Source of the DNA: Skermania sp. ID1734
Lineage (GTDB): Bacteria; Actinomycetota; Actinomycetes; Mycobacteriales; Mycobacteriaceae
Assembly: GCF_007489285.1 (NCBI RefSeq)
Contig: NZ_VLIY01000021.1
Span: 1-64,000, forward strand
Reading direction: 5' to 3'
Length of the DNA: 64,000 bases
Shown here: piece by piece, positions 53,685 to 61,566 of the stretch
How positions within the stretch are numbered: position 1 is the first letter of the stretch
Layout of the letters: the number at the start of each line of letters is the position of its first letter
Notes under the pieces: generated by a model
The model's input: only the letters and a program-made list of their open reading frames with translations
Told to the model about the DNA's origin: nothing
The model's database searches: none
Program-made: the position numbers and the translations under genes

Positions 53685-54599
53685 ATGGGATTACTTGACG
53701 GCAAGGTCGTCTTCATCACCGGAGCAGCCCGCGGACAAGGGCGCGCACACGCGGTCACGGCCGCCAAGGAAGGCGCCGACGTCATCATCAGCGACATCTG
53801 CGCCCCCATCGACGGACTGCGGTACGAACTGGCGAGCAAGGACGATCTTGCCAAGACGCAGCAATTGGTCGAAAAGGAAGGCCGGCGCGCGGTCAGTGCC
53901 ATTGCCGATGTCCGCGAGCAGGATTCGCTGGACGCAGCGGTGCAACTCGGCCTCGATACTTTCGGCCGACTCGACGCGGTAATCGCGAACGCGGGACTGT
54001 GGGATCTCGGTCCCAAGGCATGGGAGACCAGCGAACAAATGTGGACAACCGTCACCGACGTGGTGATGGGCGGGACTTTCCGGACGATCAAGGCCACCGC
54101 GCCGCATCTGGTCGAACAGCGCAACGGTGCAATCGTCTGCATTGCGTCGGTGGGTGGCCTCGAGGCGACCGCCGGTTACACCGCGTACATCTCCGCCAAG
54201 CACGGCGTCATCGGCCTTATGCAGAACACCGCACTCGAGATCGCGGAATACAACGTCCGGTGCAATGCGGTGTGCCCCGGAGCGGTCGACGCAAAGATCT
54301 GGGATAACCCGATGGGCTACGGACTGTTCGTTCCCCCGGGCGAGACCGCCGACCGTCAGGTCGCGATGAACGTGATCTACGGATACGCACCGCTGGCCGG
54401 GCGTGCTGCACTCCCACCGGACGCCACCAGCAAGGCAGCCTGCTTCTTGCTCTCGGACTACGCCGAGCACATTACGGGCGTCGCGCTGCCGGTCGACGCC
54501 GGCCACCTCCTGTTGCCCGGCGTGAACTTTGCCCCGCAGACGGAAGGTCCAGAAGCCGACCGGTACCGTCCGCCGGCGGTATCCCCCGACGATCTGTAA
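53685..54599 (+). CDS. Mycofactocin-coupled short-chain dehydrogenase
   Basis: A 304-residue SDR of the mycofactocin-coupled group. The coenzyme motif is FITGAARGQGRAHAV, then SDICAPIDGLRYELAS, which is the group's characteristic insert after strand 2. ANAG is intact, Ser is in CIASVGG, and Tyr/Lys are in YISAK. Longer than ordinary SDRs. In this group NAD remains bound and the electron acceptor is thought to be mycofactocin, so the enzyme oxidises an alcohol irreversibly. ATG after AAGGAAAC. A strong terminator follows. Its promoter places it in the TGTCCA regulon. Confidence 0.92.
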   Translation: MGLLDGKVVFITGAARGQGRAHAVTAAKEGADVIISDICAPIDGLRYELASKDDLAKTQQLVEKEGRRAVSAIADVREQDSLDAAVQLGLDTFGRLDAVIANAGLWDLGPKAWETSEQMWTTVTDVVMGGTFRTIKATAPHLVEQRNGAIVCIASVGGLEATAGYTAYISAKHGVIGLMQNTALEIAEYNVRCNAVCPGAVDAKIWDNPMGYGLFVPPGETADRQVAMNVIYGYAPLAGRAALPPDATSKAACFLLSDYAEHITGVALPVDAGHLLLPGVNFAPQTEGPEADRYRPPAVSPDDL

Positions 54600-54608
54600 C
54601 ACCGGTCC

Positions 54609-54646
54609 CGAAGTGAGCCCCGATCACCTGATCGGGGCTCACTTCG
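54609..54646. terminator. Bidirectional perfect-hairpin terminator
   Basis: Perfect 18-bp arms at 54609-54626 and 54629-54646 with a two-base loop. It is centred between the convergent SDR genes ending at 54599 and 54656. There is no T-run, but the stem is the strongest in the window. Confidence 0.85.
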
Positions 54647-54655
54647 TAGGGGGCA

Positions 54656-55483
54656 CTAGTGAAAACCGGTGCCGACGGTGAGCTCTTTCCATTTCTCGAC
54701 TTGCCCGCGCAACTCGTCGTCGACGGCAAGAAACCAGTCGAAGGCATCTTGGCCTAGCAGCAGCAGCGCTGGCGAGTCGTCAGCTTCTACCGCCGTCACG
54801 ATCGCATCCGCTCCCCTGGCCGGGTCACCGATCTGGGTGCCGTCCATGGTGTCGTTGGCTTTGCGTCGCTTGCCCGCGGTCTCGGCGTAATCATCGATCA
54901 CAGTTACTGATTCGACCAGCGAGCGACCCGCGAAGTCGGTCCGGAACGCACCCGGTTGAACGACCATGACCTTGATGCCCAAGGGCGCCACCTCGCCGCG
55001 CAACGAGCCGGACAGGCCCTCGATCGCCGCCTTGGCAGCCGCGTAATATCCCGAACCAACCGGGGTGATCCGTGCCCCGATGGAGGAGATGTTCACTATC
55101 GCGCCCGCGCGTCTGGCACGCATCCCCGGAAGCACTGCTTTGATCATGGCGATCGGTCCGAAAAGGTTGGTGGCGAACAACTTTTGGACGTCGGCGTCCT
55201 CGCCCTCCTCCACGGCCGCGCGGTAGCCGTAGCCGGCGTTGTTCACCAGCACGTCGATCGATCCGAACCGCCGTTCGGCTTGCTGCAGGACCGCAGCGAT
55301 CTGCGCTGGTTCGGTGACATCAAGTGAGCAGGCCAGCGCTGTGTCGGGATAATTTTCGACAATGTCGGCCAATCGGCTTGCGTCCCTGGCGGTTACGACC
55401 GCATTGTGGCCGCGGCCGAGAGCCGATTGAGCGAGCGCACGCCCGAGTCCGGTCGAGCATCCGGTGATCAACCACGTTGGCAT
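54656..55483 (-). CDS. Short-chain dehydrogenase/reductase
   Basis: A 275-residue classical SDR with WLITGCSTGLGRALA (TGxxxGxG), an Arg in the second strand (VVTARDASRL) that favours NADP, VNNAGYG, Ser in NISSIG and YYAAAK. It acts on a keto or hydroxy substrate in the cytosol. Start ATG at 55483 after AGGAAG. It lies 3 bp after the VOC gene and is co-transcribed with it from the TGTCCA-type promoter at 55985-56030. Confidence 0.9.
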   Translation of the reverse strand: MPTWLITGCSTGLGRALAQSALGRGHNAVVTARDASRLADIVENYPDTALACSLDVTEPAQIAAVLQQAERRFGSIDVLVNNAGYGYRAAVEEGEDADVQKLFATNLFGPIAMIKAVLPGMRARRAGAIVNISSIGARITPVGSGYYAAAKAAIEGLSGSLRGEVAPLGIKVMVVQPGAFRTDFAGRSLVESVTVIDDYAETAGKRRKANDTMDGTQIGDPARGADAIVTAVEADDSPALLLLGQDAFDWFLAVDDELRGQVEKWKELTVGTGFH

Positions 55484-55486
55484 ACG

Positions 55487-55933
55487 TCACTTCCTGTCAT
55501 GAATCTGCGGAATGGGGTGCGGAATCTTTTGGCCCACCGGAATGCCTTCCAGCGCTTGCGTGTCGCCTTCGATGATTTCACTGAGGTAACCGTCGGGGTC
55601 GCTCGTCATACCGATCTTCAAGGCACCGAGGTCCAACGGCTCGATCGCCGACTCGAATCCGGCGGCCGCAACCGTAGCGAGCGCTTCGGCGAGATCGTCG
55701 ACGTTGAATACCAACGGTGTCCACCCCGCGGTGATCGACGGCACCGGCATGATGTCGCTCTGAATAAGAACCAACGGCCGAGCACCGTCACGATTCTCGA
55801 GGATGACCTCGGTGACGTCCGGGTTGGTGAATTCGACGCGAGCGGCTTCCTTGAGCCCGAAGATGCGGTAGTAGGTGAGCGAGCGCTCGAGGTCGCTGAC
55901 AACGAGCTTGAAATTGAGCAGCGTGGCGTCCAT
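55487..55933 (-). CDS. VOC (glyoxalase/bleomycin-resistance fold) protein
   Basis: A 148-residue vicinal-oxygen-chelate protein with two babab units: FKLVVSDLERSLTYYRIFGL, then TPLVFNVDDLAEALATVAAA, ending IGMTSDPDGYLSEIIEGD. Possible metal ligands include the C-terminal Glu of the SEIIE block. Members isomerise, epimerise or dioxygenate small substrates, for example methylmalonyl-CoA epimerase or glyoxalase; the reaction here is open. ATG at 55933 after GGAGGT. First gene of the VOC-SDR unit. Confidence 0.85.
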   Translation of the reverse strand: MDATLLNFKLVVSDLERSLTYYRIFGLKEAARVEFTNPDVTEVILENRDGARPLVLIQSDIMPVPSITAGWTPLVFNVDDLAEALATVAAAGFESAIEPLDLGALKIGMTSDPDGYLSEIIEGDTQALEGIPVGQKIPHPIPQIHDRK

Positions 55934-55984
55934 CTGGGTGACCTCCGTGGTGGTGTCGAATGCTGTTGCGTTTACCTGCGATCC

Positions 55985-56030
55985 GACACTAGAAGCGATT
56001 GCGGACCCGAACTGTCCAAGTAGTTGGACA
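55985..56030 (-). promoter_or_regulatory. TGTCCA-type promoter of the VOC-SDR unit
   Basis: The palindrome, read on the minus strand as TGTCCAACTACTTGGACA, lies at 56013-56030. After 21 bases TAGTGTC (55985-55991) stands where the other copies have TAACGTC. It begins only 4 bp after the stop of the GAF/Fis activator gene, the most natural candidate to bind it. Confidence 0.7.
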
Positions 56031-56033
56031 CCA

Positions 56034-57629
56034 TCACTCGATCCGCAGGGCGCGCATCCGGTTGTAGAGCGTCGAACGGCTCACGCCCAGGGCGCAGGCG
56101 GCGCGCAGCTTGTTTCCACCCGCGGCCCCGATGGCCGCGATGATGACCTCTCGCTCGGCTTGCTGAAAAGGTGACGCGGGTGCCGGACCGGCACGGTGAG
56201 ACGCCGGCAGATCCGATGGGACAATGTCACCGGCGGAGCGGGTCGCAGCAACCGCCTGCACGACGCGCCGCAGCTCGGCCAGGTTGCCAGGCCAGGGTTG
56301 ACCGGCCAACACACGCAACGTGTCGGCGGTGAGCCGGACCCGACTCGAGTCTGTCACCTCGGCCAGCATCCGCTGCGCCAGATGCGGAATTTCCTGCCTC
56401 CGCCGCCGTAGTGGCACCAGTTCCACCCGGGTGTCGCACACGGCGGCGAGCGACGGGTCCACGTGGTCGCCCGGCGTAACGGTCAGCGCAACTCTTCGTC
56501 GCGCAGTGCGCAGACACTTGGCAAGCAATGCCGTCAGCTGTTCAGACAACACTTGCAGGTCCTCGATGATCACGGCAGGACCGTCAGCTTCCAAGAGACT
56601 CGCCATGACATTTGCCCACGCTTGCTCGCCCTGCCGCACTACCTCGGTCGCCTCAAGCACGAGCGAGCCAGACCCGGCCAACCGCTTAGCCTCGGTGGTG
56701 CGGCCGGTACCGGGCTCACCGACAACGAGCAGCGGCCATCGGAGGGTCAGGTCAGCACCCGTTGCATCGCCGTTGTCCTTCGATGCGCTGATGTCGACGA
56801 GTGTTCCGTCGACGCCCTCCACTGGGACGCAGCGAAGCCGAACGACGCGACCGGAGTTCAGGGTCAGTTGATGCAGTGTCTCCCCGAACGGGCGCGCATC
56901 TTCGGCGCACGCGCGAACCGCCGCATGGTCGGCGGGTTCGAGCAGGTCCAGCGCGGCCGGGGTGGCGAGCACCAATCCTTCACCAACGACGACCACGGCG
57001 CGCCCGCGGCGACTTGCGGCTCCTTGAAATGCATCGAGCAAACGACGTTGCGCGCGTGGGGAATCGAGCTGCAGTCGGTCCTCGATGTCACTGACGACGC
57101 GCCGGACCAGCGGTGGAAACAGCCGGTGTTCCCCGGCCGAAGGGCCGCCAATGATGAGCACTCCTTCCAGTCTGCGCGTGACCGGATGAGTGATGGGGTG
57201 TCCGTAGCAGGTGAACTCATGAAATGCGGCCAGGTAGTGCTCGCGACCGCGCACCAGAATTCCTCGCCGGGTCTCCACGGGGGTGCCCACAGCGTTGGTG
57301 CCTATTCGATCTTCACCGACTCCGACGCCGGCCCGGATGCCGGCGTGGCCCAGCGCGCGGTGAAATGACTCGTCCGGGGACTGGATATCGATGATGCGCG
57401 CGTCACGGTCGGCGAGCACGAGACCCAGTCGGGTGCCGTCGAGTTCGGCCGTTGCGCGCAGGAGCACCGGACCCGCAGCGCGCGCGAGGGCGCTGTCGGG
57501 GGCGAACGGCACCTGCTCCAACCGAGGCATCGCCTCCGTGGATAGGCCATACAACTGTGAGCGCGCCCAGGACAGGCGAATGTCGGGGCGACGCCGTTCG
57601 AGCTCCGGCTGCAGTGATCTCATGGGCAC
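56034..57629 (-). CDS. GAF/Fis-type transcriptional activator (AcoR-like)
   Basis: A 531-residue regulator of the NtrC/AcoR class. The N-terminal sensor region (about 1-280) has DRIGTNAVGTPVETRRGILV and HEFTCYGHPITHPVTRRLEG, typical of GAF-containing AcoR proteins. The central AAA+ part has Walker A VGEPGTGRTT, with Arg in place of the usual Lys, and lacks the GAFTGA sigma-54 contact, as expected in actinobacteria. WPGNLAELRRVVQA follows. The C-terminal Fis helix-turn-helix is NKLRAACALGVSRSTLYNRM. GTG at 57629 after AGAGGTGG. It probably activates the TGTCCA-type promoters. Confidence 0.9.
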   Translation of the reverse strand: MPMRSLQPELERRRPDIRLSWARSQLYGLSTEAMPRLEQVPFAPDSALARAAGPVLLRATAELDGTRLGLVLADRDARIIDIQSPDESFHRALGHAGIRAGVGVGEDRIGTNAVGTPVETRRGILVRGREHYLAAFHEFTCYGHPITHPVTRRLEGVLIIGGPSAGEHRLFPPLVRRVVSDIEDRLQLDSPRAQRRLLDAFQGAASRRGRAVVVVGEGLVLATPAALDLLEPADHAAVRACAEDARPFGETLHQLTLNSGRVVRLRCVPVEGVDGTLVDISASKDNGDATGADLTLRWPLLVVGEPGTGRTTEAKRLAGSGSLVLEATEVVRQGEQAWANVMASLLEADGPAVIIEDLQVLSEQLTALLAKCLRTARRRVALTVTPGDHVDPSLAAVCDTRVELVPLRRRRQEIPHLAQRMLAEVTDSSRVRLTADTLRVLAGQPWPGNLAELRRVVQAVAATRSAGDIVPSDLPASHRAGPAPASPFQQAEREVIIAAIGAAGGNKLRAACALGVSRSTLYNRMRALRIE

Positions 57630-57681
57630 GCCACAACCACCTCTTCTCGGCAGGCTCGTCGCCCTGGTATGGCCTAGATCA

Positions 57682-57702
57682 CAATATAATATGCGATGTA
57701 CA
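57682..57702. promoter_or_regulatory. AT-rich island upstream of the GAF/Fis gene
   Basis: The run CAATATAATATGCGATGTAC, about 53 bp before the GAF/Fis start, is the fourth AT-rich promoter island. It shares GATGTAC with the one at 47844 and the ATATNATAT core with the others. Probably the promoter of the activator gene. Confidence 0.35.
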
Positions 57703-57719
57703 GAGGCAACGGTCGCCCG

Positions 57720-58526
57720 TCAGTCAGCCAAGAATCGCTCGATGATCTGGGCGGCCCGGGGTGTTTCATCGAACAACAGCATGTGACCGGCACCTTCGAT
57801 CGCCCGCAGTTGGGCGTTGGGAAGCCGCGACGCCAGTAGGCGGGCGTTTGCCGGCCGCACGACCGGGTCGGCGCTACCCGCCAGCACGAGCGTTGGCATG
57901 CGCAGCGCTGGCAGCCACCGGAAACTGGTCCACCCGAGCACCGCGTATTGCTGATAGCGATAACCCGCTCGGGTGGGCGGGTGGCCCTCTCGCCCGTCGA
58001 GAATCGCGGCGAGCATCTTCGGATCACGCGCTGTGCGCCCACCGGCCAACAGTGGAATCTCCCGCTCGGCGGCAACACGATCGCGATAGCGCTTGGTGGA
58101 CAGCAATGCTCGCTGCGCGCTGAGCTTCGGAGGGTGCACCCATACACCGCAGATGGTGGCGACCAGGACAAGCTTGCGAACGAATCTCCGGTGGCGGTGA
58201 GCGATTTCCTGCGCCACCAGGCCACCGAGCGAGTAGCCCAAGACGTCGGCCTGCTCGACCCCGAGTTCGCCAAGCGCATCCACGATGTAATCGGCGAGGG
58301 CCGGCACCCGAATCGGCAGCCTCGGCCGGGCGGAAAGCCCCGCCCCCGGACAGTCCACCATGACGACGTCCCGGTCCGGTAGAGCCTCGAGCAACGGCGC
58401 CCAGGATTCGAGCGATCCGCCCAGGCCATGGATCAGCACCAGCGGCGGCTCGCTGCCACCGCGACGGCGTTTGGTATGCAACCGCAGCCCCCGGATTACC
58501 ACATCTTCCTCGGTTGCCTCGACCAT
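57720..58526 (-). CDS. Alpha/beta hydrolase resembling medium-chain PHA depolymerase (PhaZ)
   Basis: A 268-residue serine hydrolase: LVLIHGLGGSLESW, nucleophile Ser99 in GYSLGGLVAQ, acid in LVLAGSADPVV and His in GAGHMLLFDE. The C-terminal half (AVLGWTSFRWLPALRMPTLV, then LLASRLPNAQLR) follows closely the pattern of intracellular medium-chain PHA depolymerases of pseudomonads, where GLGWTSIHWL and LLAWRIPNAQLH stand at the same places. It may release hydroxyacids from the PHA made by the synthase at 8238, or hydrolyse a CoA or ester intermediate of the HyuA/HyuB cassette. Last gene of that operon; ATG at 58526 after AGGAG. Confidence 0.8.
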   Translation of the reverse strand: MVEATEEDVVIRGLRLHTKRRRGGSEPPLVLIHGLGGSLESWAPLLEALPDRDVVMVDCPGAGLSARPRLPIRVPALADYIVDALGELGVEQADVLGYSLGGLVAQEIAHRHRRFVRKLVLVATICGVWVHPPKLSAQRALLSTKRYRDRVAAEREIPLLAGGRTARDPKMLAAILDGREGHPPTRAGYRYQQYAVLGWTSFRWLPALRMPTLVLAGSADPVVRPANARLLASRLPNAQLRAIEGAGHMLLFDETPRAAQIIERFLAD

Positions 58527-58534
58527 TCACACTC

Positions 58535-59704
58535 CTATTCTGTTCGCGCAGCGGGTATTACCGCTGCGCCGCGTTCGATCAGCTCTGCCGCAGGCAGACC
58601 GGCCTCGCGCAACACCTCAATGGTGTGCTCGCCGGGAGCCGGTGACGGCCCAGGCAACGAATCCGCGGTCGCGGCGAACCGCGGCGCCAGACCCGGCTGA
58701 ATCAGCCGACCATTGACGAGCACACTGCGCCGCGCGAATACATGTGGATGCTGAGCACCCTCGCGCAGGCCGAGCACCGGCGCCACGCAGGCATCGCTGT
58801 CGTGGAAGTGTTTGGCCCACTCCGCGCGGCTACGAGTACGGAAAATCCCCGCCAGCGACTCCCGTAGGCGGGGCCATTGGGTGGTGTCGTGCTGGTCGGC
58901 GGGATCGTATTCATCCGGACCTATGTCCAACTGCTGCAAGAGGATTGCGAAGAACTTGTTCTCCAGCGCTCCGACCGACACCCACTGCCCATCCGACGTC
59001 TCGTAGACGTTGTAGAACGGGCTGGCACCGTCGAGAGTGTTGGTGCCGCGTTCGTCTTTCCACTCCCCTGCGCCCAGCATCGAGTACGTGGCGGCCATCA
59101 GATGTGTGGTGCCGTCGACCATTGCGACGTCGACGACCTGCCCGCGCCCGGTGCGGGCGGCTTCCAAAAGCGCGGCAAGGACGCCGATCACCGTGTATGC
59201 GCCACCGCCGCCATAGTCGCCGATCAACGGCAGCGGCACCTGCGGCGGGCCGCCCGCAGAGCCAAGCGCGCCGAGCAGTCCGATAACCGACAGATAGTTG
59301 ATTTCGTGGCCGGCGGTCTGGGCCAACGGGCCGTCTTGGCCCCATCCGGTCATCCGCGCGTAGACCAATCGAGGATTGCGCTCGAGCACAATGTCGGGCC
59401 CGAGGCCCAGTCGCTCCATCACTCCTGGCCGGTAGCCCTCAACGAGAACGTCAGCGGTTTCGATTAGTCGCAGCAGCGCCGCGTGGCCGTCGGGGTTCTT
59501 CAGGTCGAGAACGATCGACCGTTTGCCGCGGTTGAGCACATCTTGTTCCGGCGGTGCTGTCTTCATCTCGGCTGGTACCGGCCGATCCACCCGAATCACG
59601 TCGGCGCCCATGTCGGCCAGCGACATCGCCGCGAACGGTGCCGGACCGATGCCAGCCATTTCGATGACACGGAAACCGGCCAGCGGGCCCGCAGCTCTGC
59701 TCAT
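58535..59704 (-). CDS. Alpha-methylacyl-CoA racemase (CaiB/BaiF family)
   Basis: A 389-residue enzyme closely matching the mycobacterial racemase MCR: His133 (AGHEINYL), Asp163 (LIGDYGGGGAY) and Glu248 (VGALENK) stand at constant offset to the MCR catalytic His126, Asp156 and Glu241. It interconverts (R)- and (S)-2-methylacyl-CoAs so that branched chains can enter beta-oxidation. This implies a methyl-branched, for example isoprenoid-like, intermediate in the pathway of this operon. It overlaps the acyl-CoA synthetase by four bases. Confidence 0.92.
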   Translation of the reverse strand: MSRAAGPLAGFRVIEMAGIGPAPFAAMSLADMGADVIRVDRPVPAEMKTAPPEQDVLNRGKRSIVLDLKNPDGHAALLRLIETADVLVEGYRPGVMERLGLGPDIVLERNPRLVYARMTGWGQDGPLAQTAGHEINYLSVIGLLGALGSAGGPPQVPLPLIGDYGGGGAYTVIGVLAALLEAARTGRGQVVDVAMVDGTTHLMAATYSMLGAGEWKDERGTNTLDGASPFYNVYETSDGQWVSVGALENKFFAILLQQLDIGPDEYDPADQHDTTQWPRLRESLAGIFRTRSRAEWAKHFHDSDACVAPVLGLREGAQHPHVFARRSVLVNGRLIQPGLAPRFAATADSLPGPSPAPGEHTIEVLREAGLPAAELIERGAAVIPAARTE

Positions 59705-61281
59705 ACTCGACGCTCGCGGCCGGCCCAGAGCTTGTCCCTCAACTCGACCTTGTTGATCTTGCCGGTTCCGCCCTTCGGAAGTTCGTCGATGATGATCACC
59801 CGTTTGGGCACCTTGTAGCCGCCGAGGTGCTCCCGGCAGTAGTCGATCACTGCGTCAGCGGCGAGGTCGCAGCCGGAAACCAGCGAGATGACCGCGGTGA
59901 TCGCCTCGCCCCACTTCTCGTCCGGTGCACCGAGAACGGCGACCTCGCGCACCCCCGGGATTCGCGACACAACGTTTTCGATTTCGCGCGGATACACGTT
60001 GAACCCGCCGGTGATGATCATGTCCTTACGCCGGTCGAGGATGAACAGGTAGCCGAATTCATCGATGTAGCCCACATCGCCGGTGTAGCACCAGCCGTCG
60101 CGGAATGCCTCGGCGGTCGCTGGGTCGTTACGCCAGTAGCCAGGGCCGACGTGTGCGCCGCGGGTGGCGATCTCGCCTGTCTCGCCATGAGGCAGGGGTT
60201 GATGGTTCTCGTCCACGATCGCAACCTCGACGAAGGTGGTCGGCTTGCCCGCCGAGGCCAGCCGCGGAAGGCCGCGGTTATTCTTCACTGTCACATGGTC
60301 TTTCGGCGACAACGCCGCGATCGGCATCTGGGCCTCGCTGGCACCGTAGAGCTGCTGCATTGCATCGCCGAAGTACGCGCGTGCCTTTTCCGCGCGGTCG
60401 GGTTGGATGGCAGATCCTGCGTACGGCACGATCTTGACGTTGCCGACCTGCCCGGTCGGGGCCCCCCGACGCTCGAGTTCCTCGAGCAGCATCGTGATCA
60501 TGGTCGGCACCAACGGCAGTACCGTGATCTGTCCCGATTCGGCTAGATCGGCAACCTTCGGCGCCTTGAAAGCCGCCTCGTACATGTTGAGCCCGCCAGC
60601 GGCAGCGACCACTTCATTGATCCCACCGCTGAAGTGACTGATCGGTGCGGTATGGACCGCGACGTCTTCGGCTCCGAGGGAGGGCAATTCGTTCCGGATG
60701 CCGCGAATCCGAGCGCCCGCATTGTTGTGAGTTAGCTTGACGCCCTTGGGCAGTCCGGTCGACCCAGAGGTGTAGAGCACGGCGGCAAGATCCTCACCTT
60801 CGGGCAACTGCGCCTCCTCGTCGCGGCCGGTGGCCACAAACTCGTCGAATCGAGTTGCGCCGTCCGGCACAGCTGCCGGACCCATCGCGACGACGCCGCG
60901 TACCTGCGGTGGAATCCAATCGCGCCCTTTTGTTTTCAACCAGTCGGCATCGGCGAACACCACGGCCGGATCGGCGTCGGCAGCGATCTGCGCCAGTTCG
61001 GCCGGGTGCAGTCGCGTCAACAGGGCGACGCGGACGAAGCCGCCGATCGCCACGGCACGTTCGATTTGCGCCCACTCGACGCTGTTGGGCGAGATGATGA
61101 TCACCCGGTCGCCCTTGGTCAGCCCAAGACCGCGCAACGCTGAGGCCAATCGTCGCACTCGGCCACCCAGTTCGGCGTAGGTGAGTTCTTCTCGGTCATC
61201 ACGCACGGCCGGACGATCGGCGAAGTTCTCGAACGTGCTCGCATACATCTGACCGAGCGGGACAAGCTCGGTGCTGGTCAT
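59701..61281 (-). CDS. Acyl-CoA synthetase (AMP-forming)
   Basis: A 526-residue ligase with P-loop YTSGSTGLPKGVKLTHNN, A5 motif LYGASEAQMP, hinge CYTGDVGYIDEFGYLFILDR followed by RKDMIITGGFNVYP, and the A10 lysine in PKGGTGKINKVEL. It forms acyl-CoA from acid, ATP and CoA. Three bases separate it from the zinc-ribbon gene and it overlaps the racemase gene. It is the second case in the window of a HyuA/HyuB/zinc-ribbon set directly joined to such a ligase, suggesting that the product of the complex is a carboxylic acid. Confidence 0.92.
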   Translation of the reverse strand: MTSTELVPLGQMYASTFENFADRPAVRDDREELTYAELGGRVRRLASALRGLGLTKGDRVIIISPNSVEWAQIERAVAIGGFVRVALLTRLHPAELAQIAADADPAVVFADADWLKTKGRDWIPPQVRGVVAMGPAAVPDGATRFDEFVATGRDEEAQLPEGEDLAAVLYTSGSTGLPKGVKLTHNNAGARIRGIRNELPSLGAEDVAVHTAPISHFSGGINEVVAAAGGLNMYEAAFKAPKVADLAESGQITVLPLVPTMITMLLEELERRGAPTGQVGNVKIVPYAGSAIQPDRAEKARAYFGDAMQQLYGASEAQMPIAALSPKDHVTVKNNRGLPRLASAGKPTTFVEVAIVDENHQPLPHGETGEIATRGAHVGPGYWRNDPATAEAFRDGWCYTGDVGYIDEFGYLFILDRRKDMIITGGFNVYPREIENVVSRIPGVREVAVLGAPDEKWGEAITAVISLVSGCDLAADAVIDYCREHLGGYKVPKRVIIIDELPKGGTGKINKVELRDKLWAGRERRV

Positions 61282-61284
61282 CTG

Positions 61285-61545
61285 CTACCCCACCCGCGAG
61301 GCAGGCCAGTCGCGCGCCGGCGAACGCCACGCCGGCCAATTGTCTTCGGGTTCCGGGCGCGTCACCGACAGGTGGGTGAAGCAGTCCTGACATTTGACGA
61401 CCATCCGGGGACCGAGGTAATTGGCCACCGGGTACCGGGCGACATTGCGGCTCCCGCAGGAGGGGCATTGCGCCTCGACGGGTTTGCGTTCCACATAGAC
61501 CCGGTCGGTCTCGGGTCGCGGAAACAGCAGGCGATCTACGGCCAT
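61285..61545 (-). CDS. Small zinc-ribbon protein of the second HyuA/HyuB cassette
   Basis: An 86-residue protein with Cys27, Cys30, Cys52 and Cys55 (CPSCG, then KCQDC). The distance between the two cysteine pairs equals that in the protein at 28928, and PVE-x2-CP-x-CG, RYPV and MVVKCQDC correspond. ATG at 61545 after TAGGAG, 21 bp downstream of HyuB. Position differs between cassettes: before HyuA in the first, after HyuB here. Probably the small zinc-binding subunit of a HyuA/HyuB complex, as known for acetone-type carboxylases. Confidence 0.75.
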   Translation of the reverse strand: MAVDRLLFPRPETDRVYVERKPVEAQCPSCGSRNVARYPVANYLGPRMVVKCQDCFTHLSVTRPEPEDNWPAWRSPARDWPASRVG

Positions 61546-61566
61546 GGCTGAATTCTCCTAATCTAC

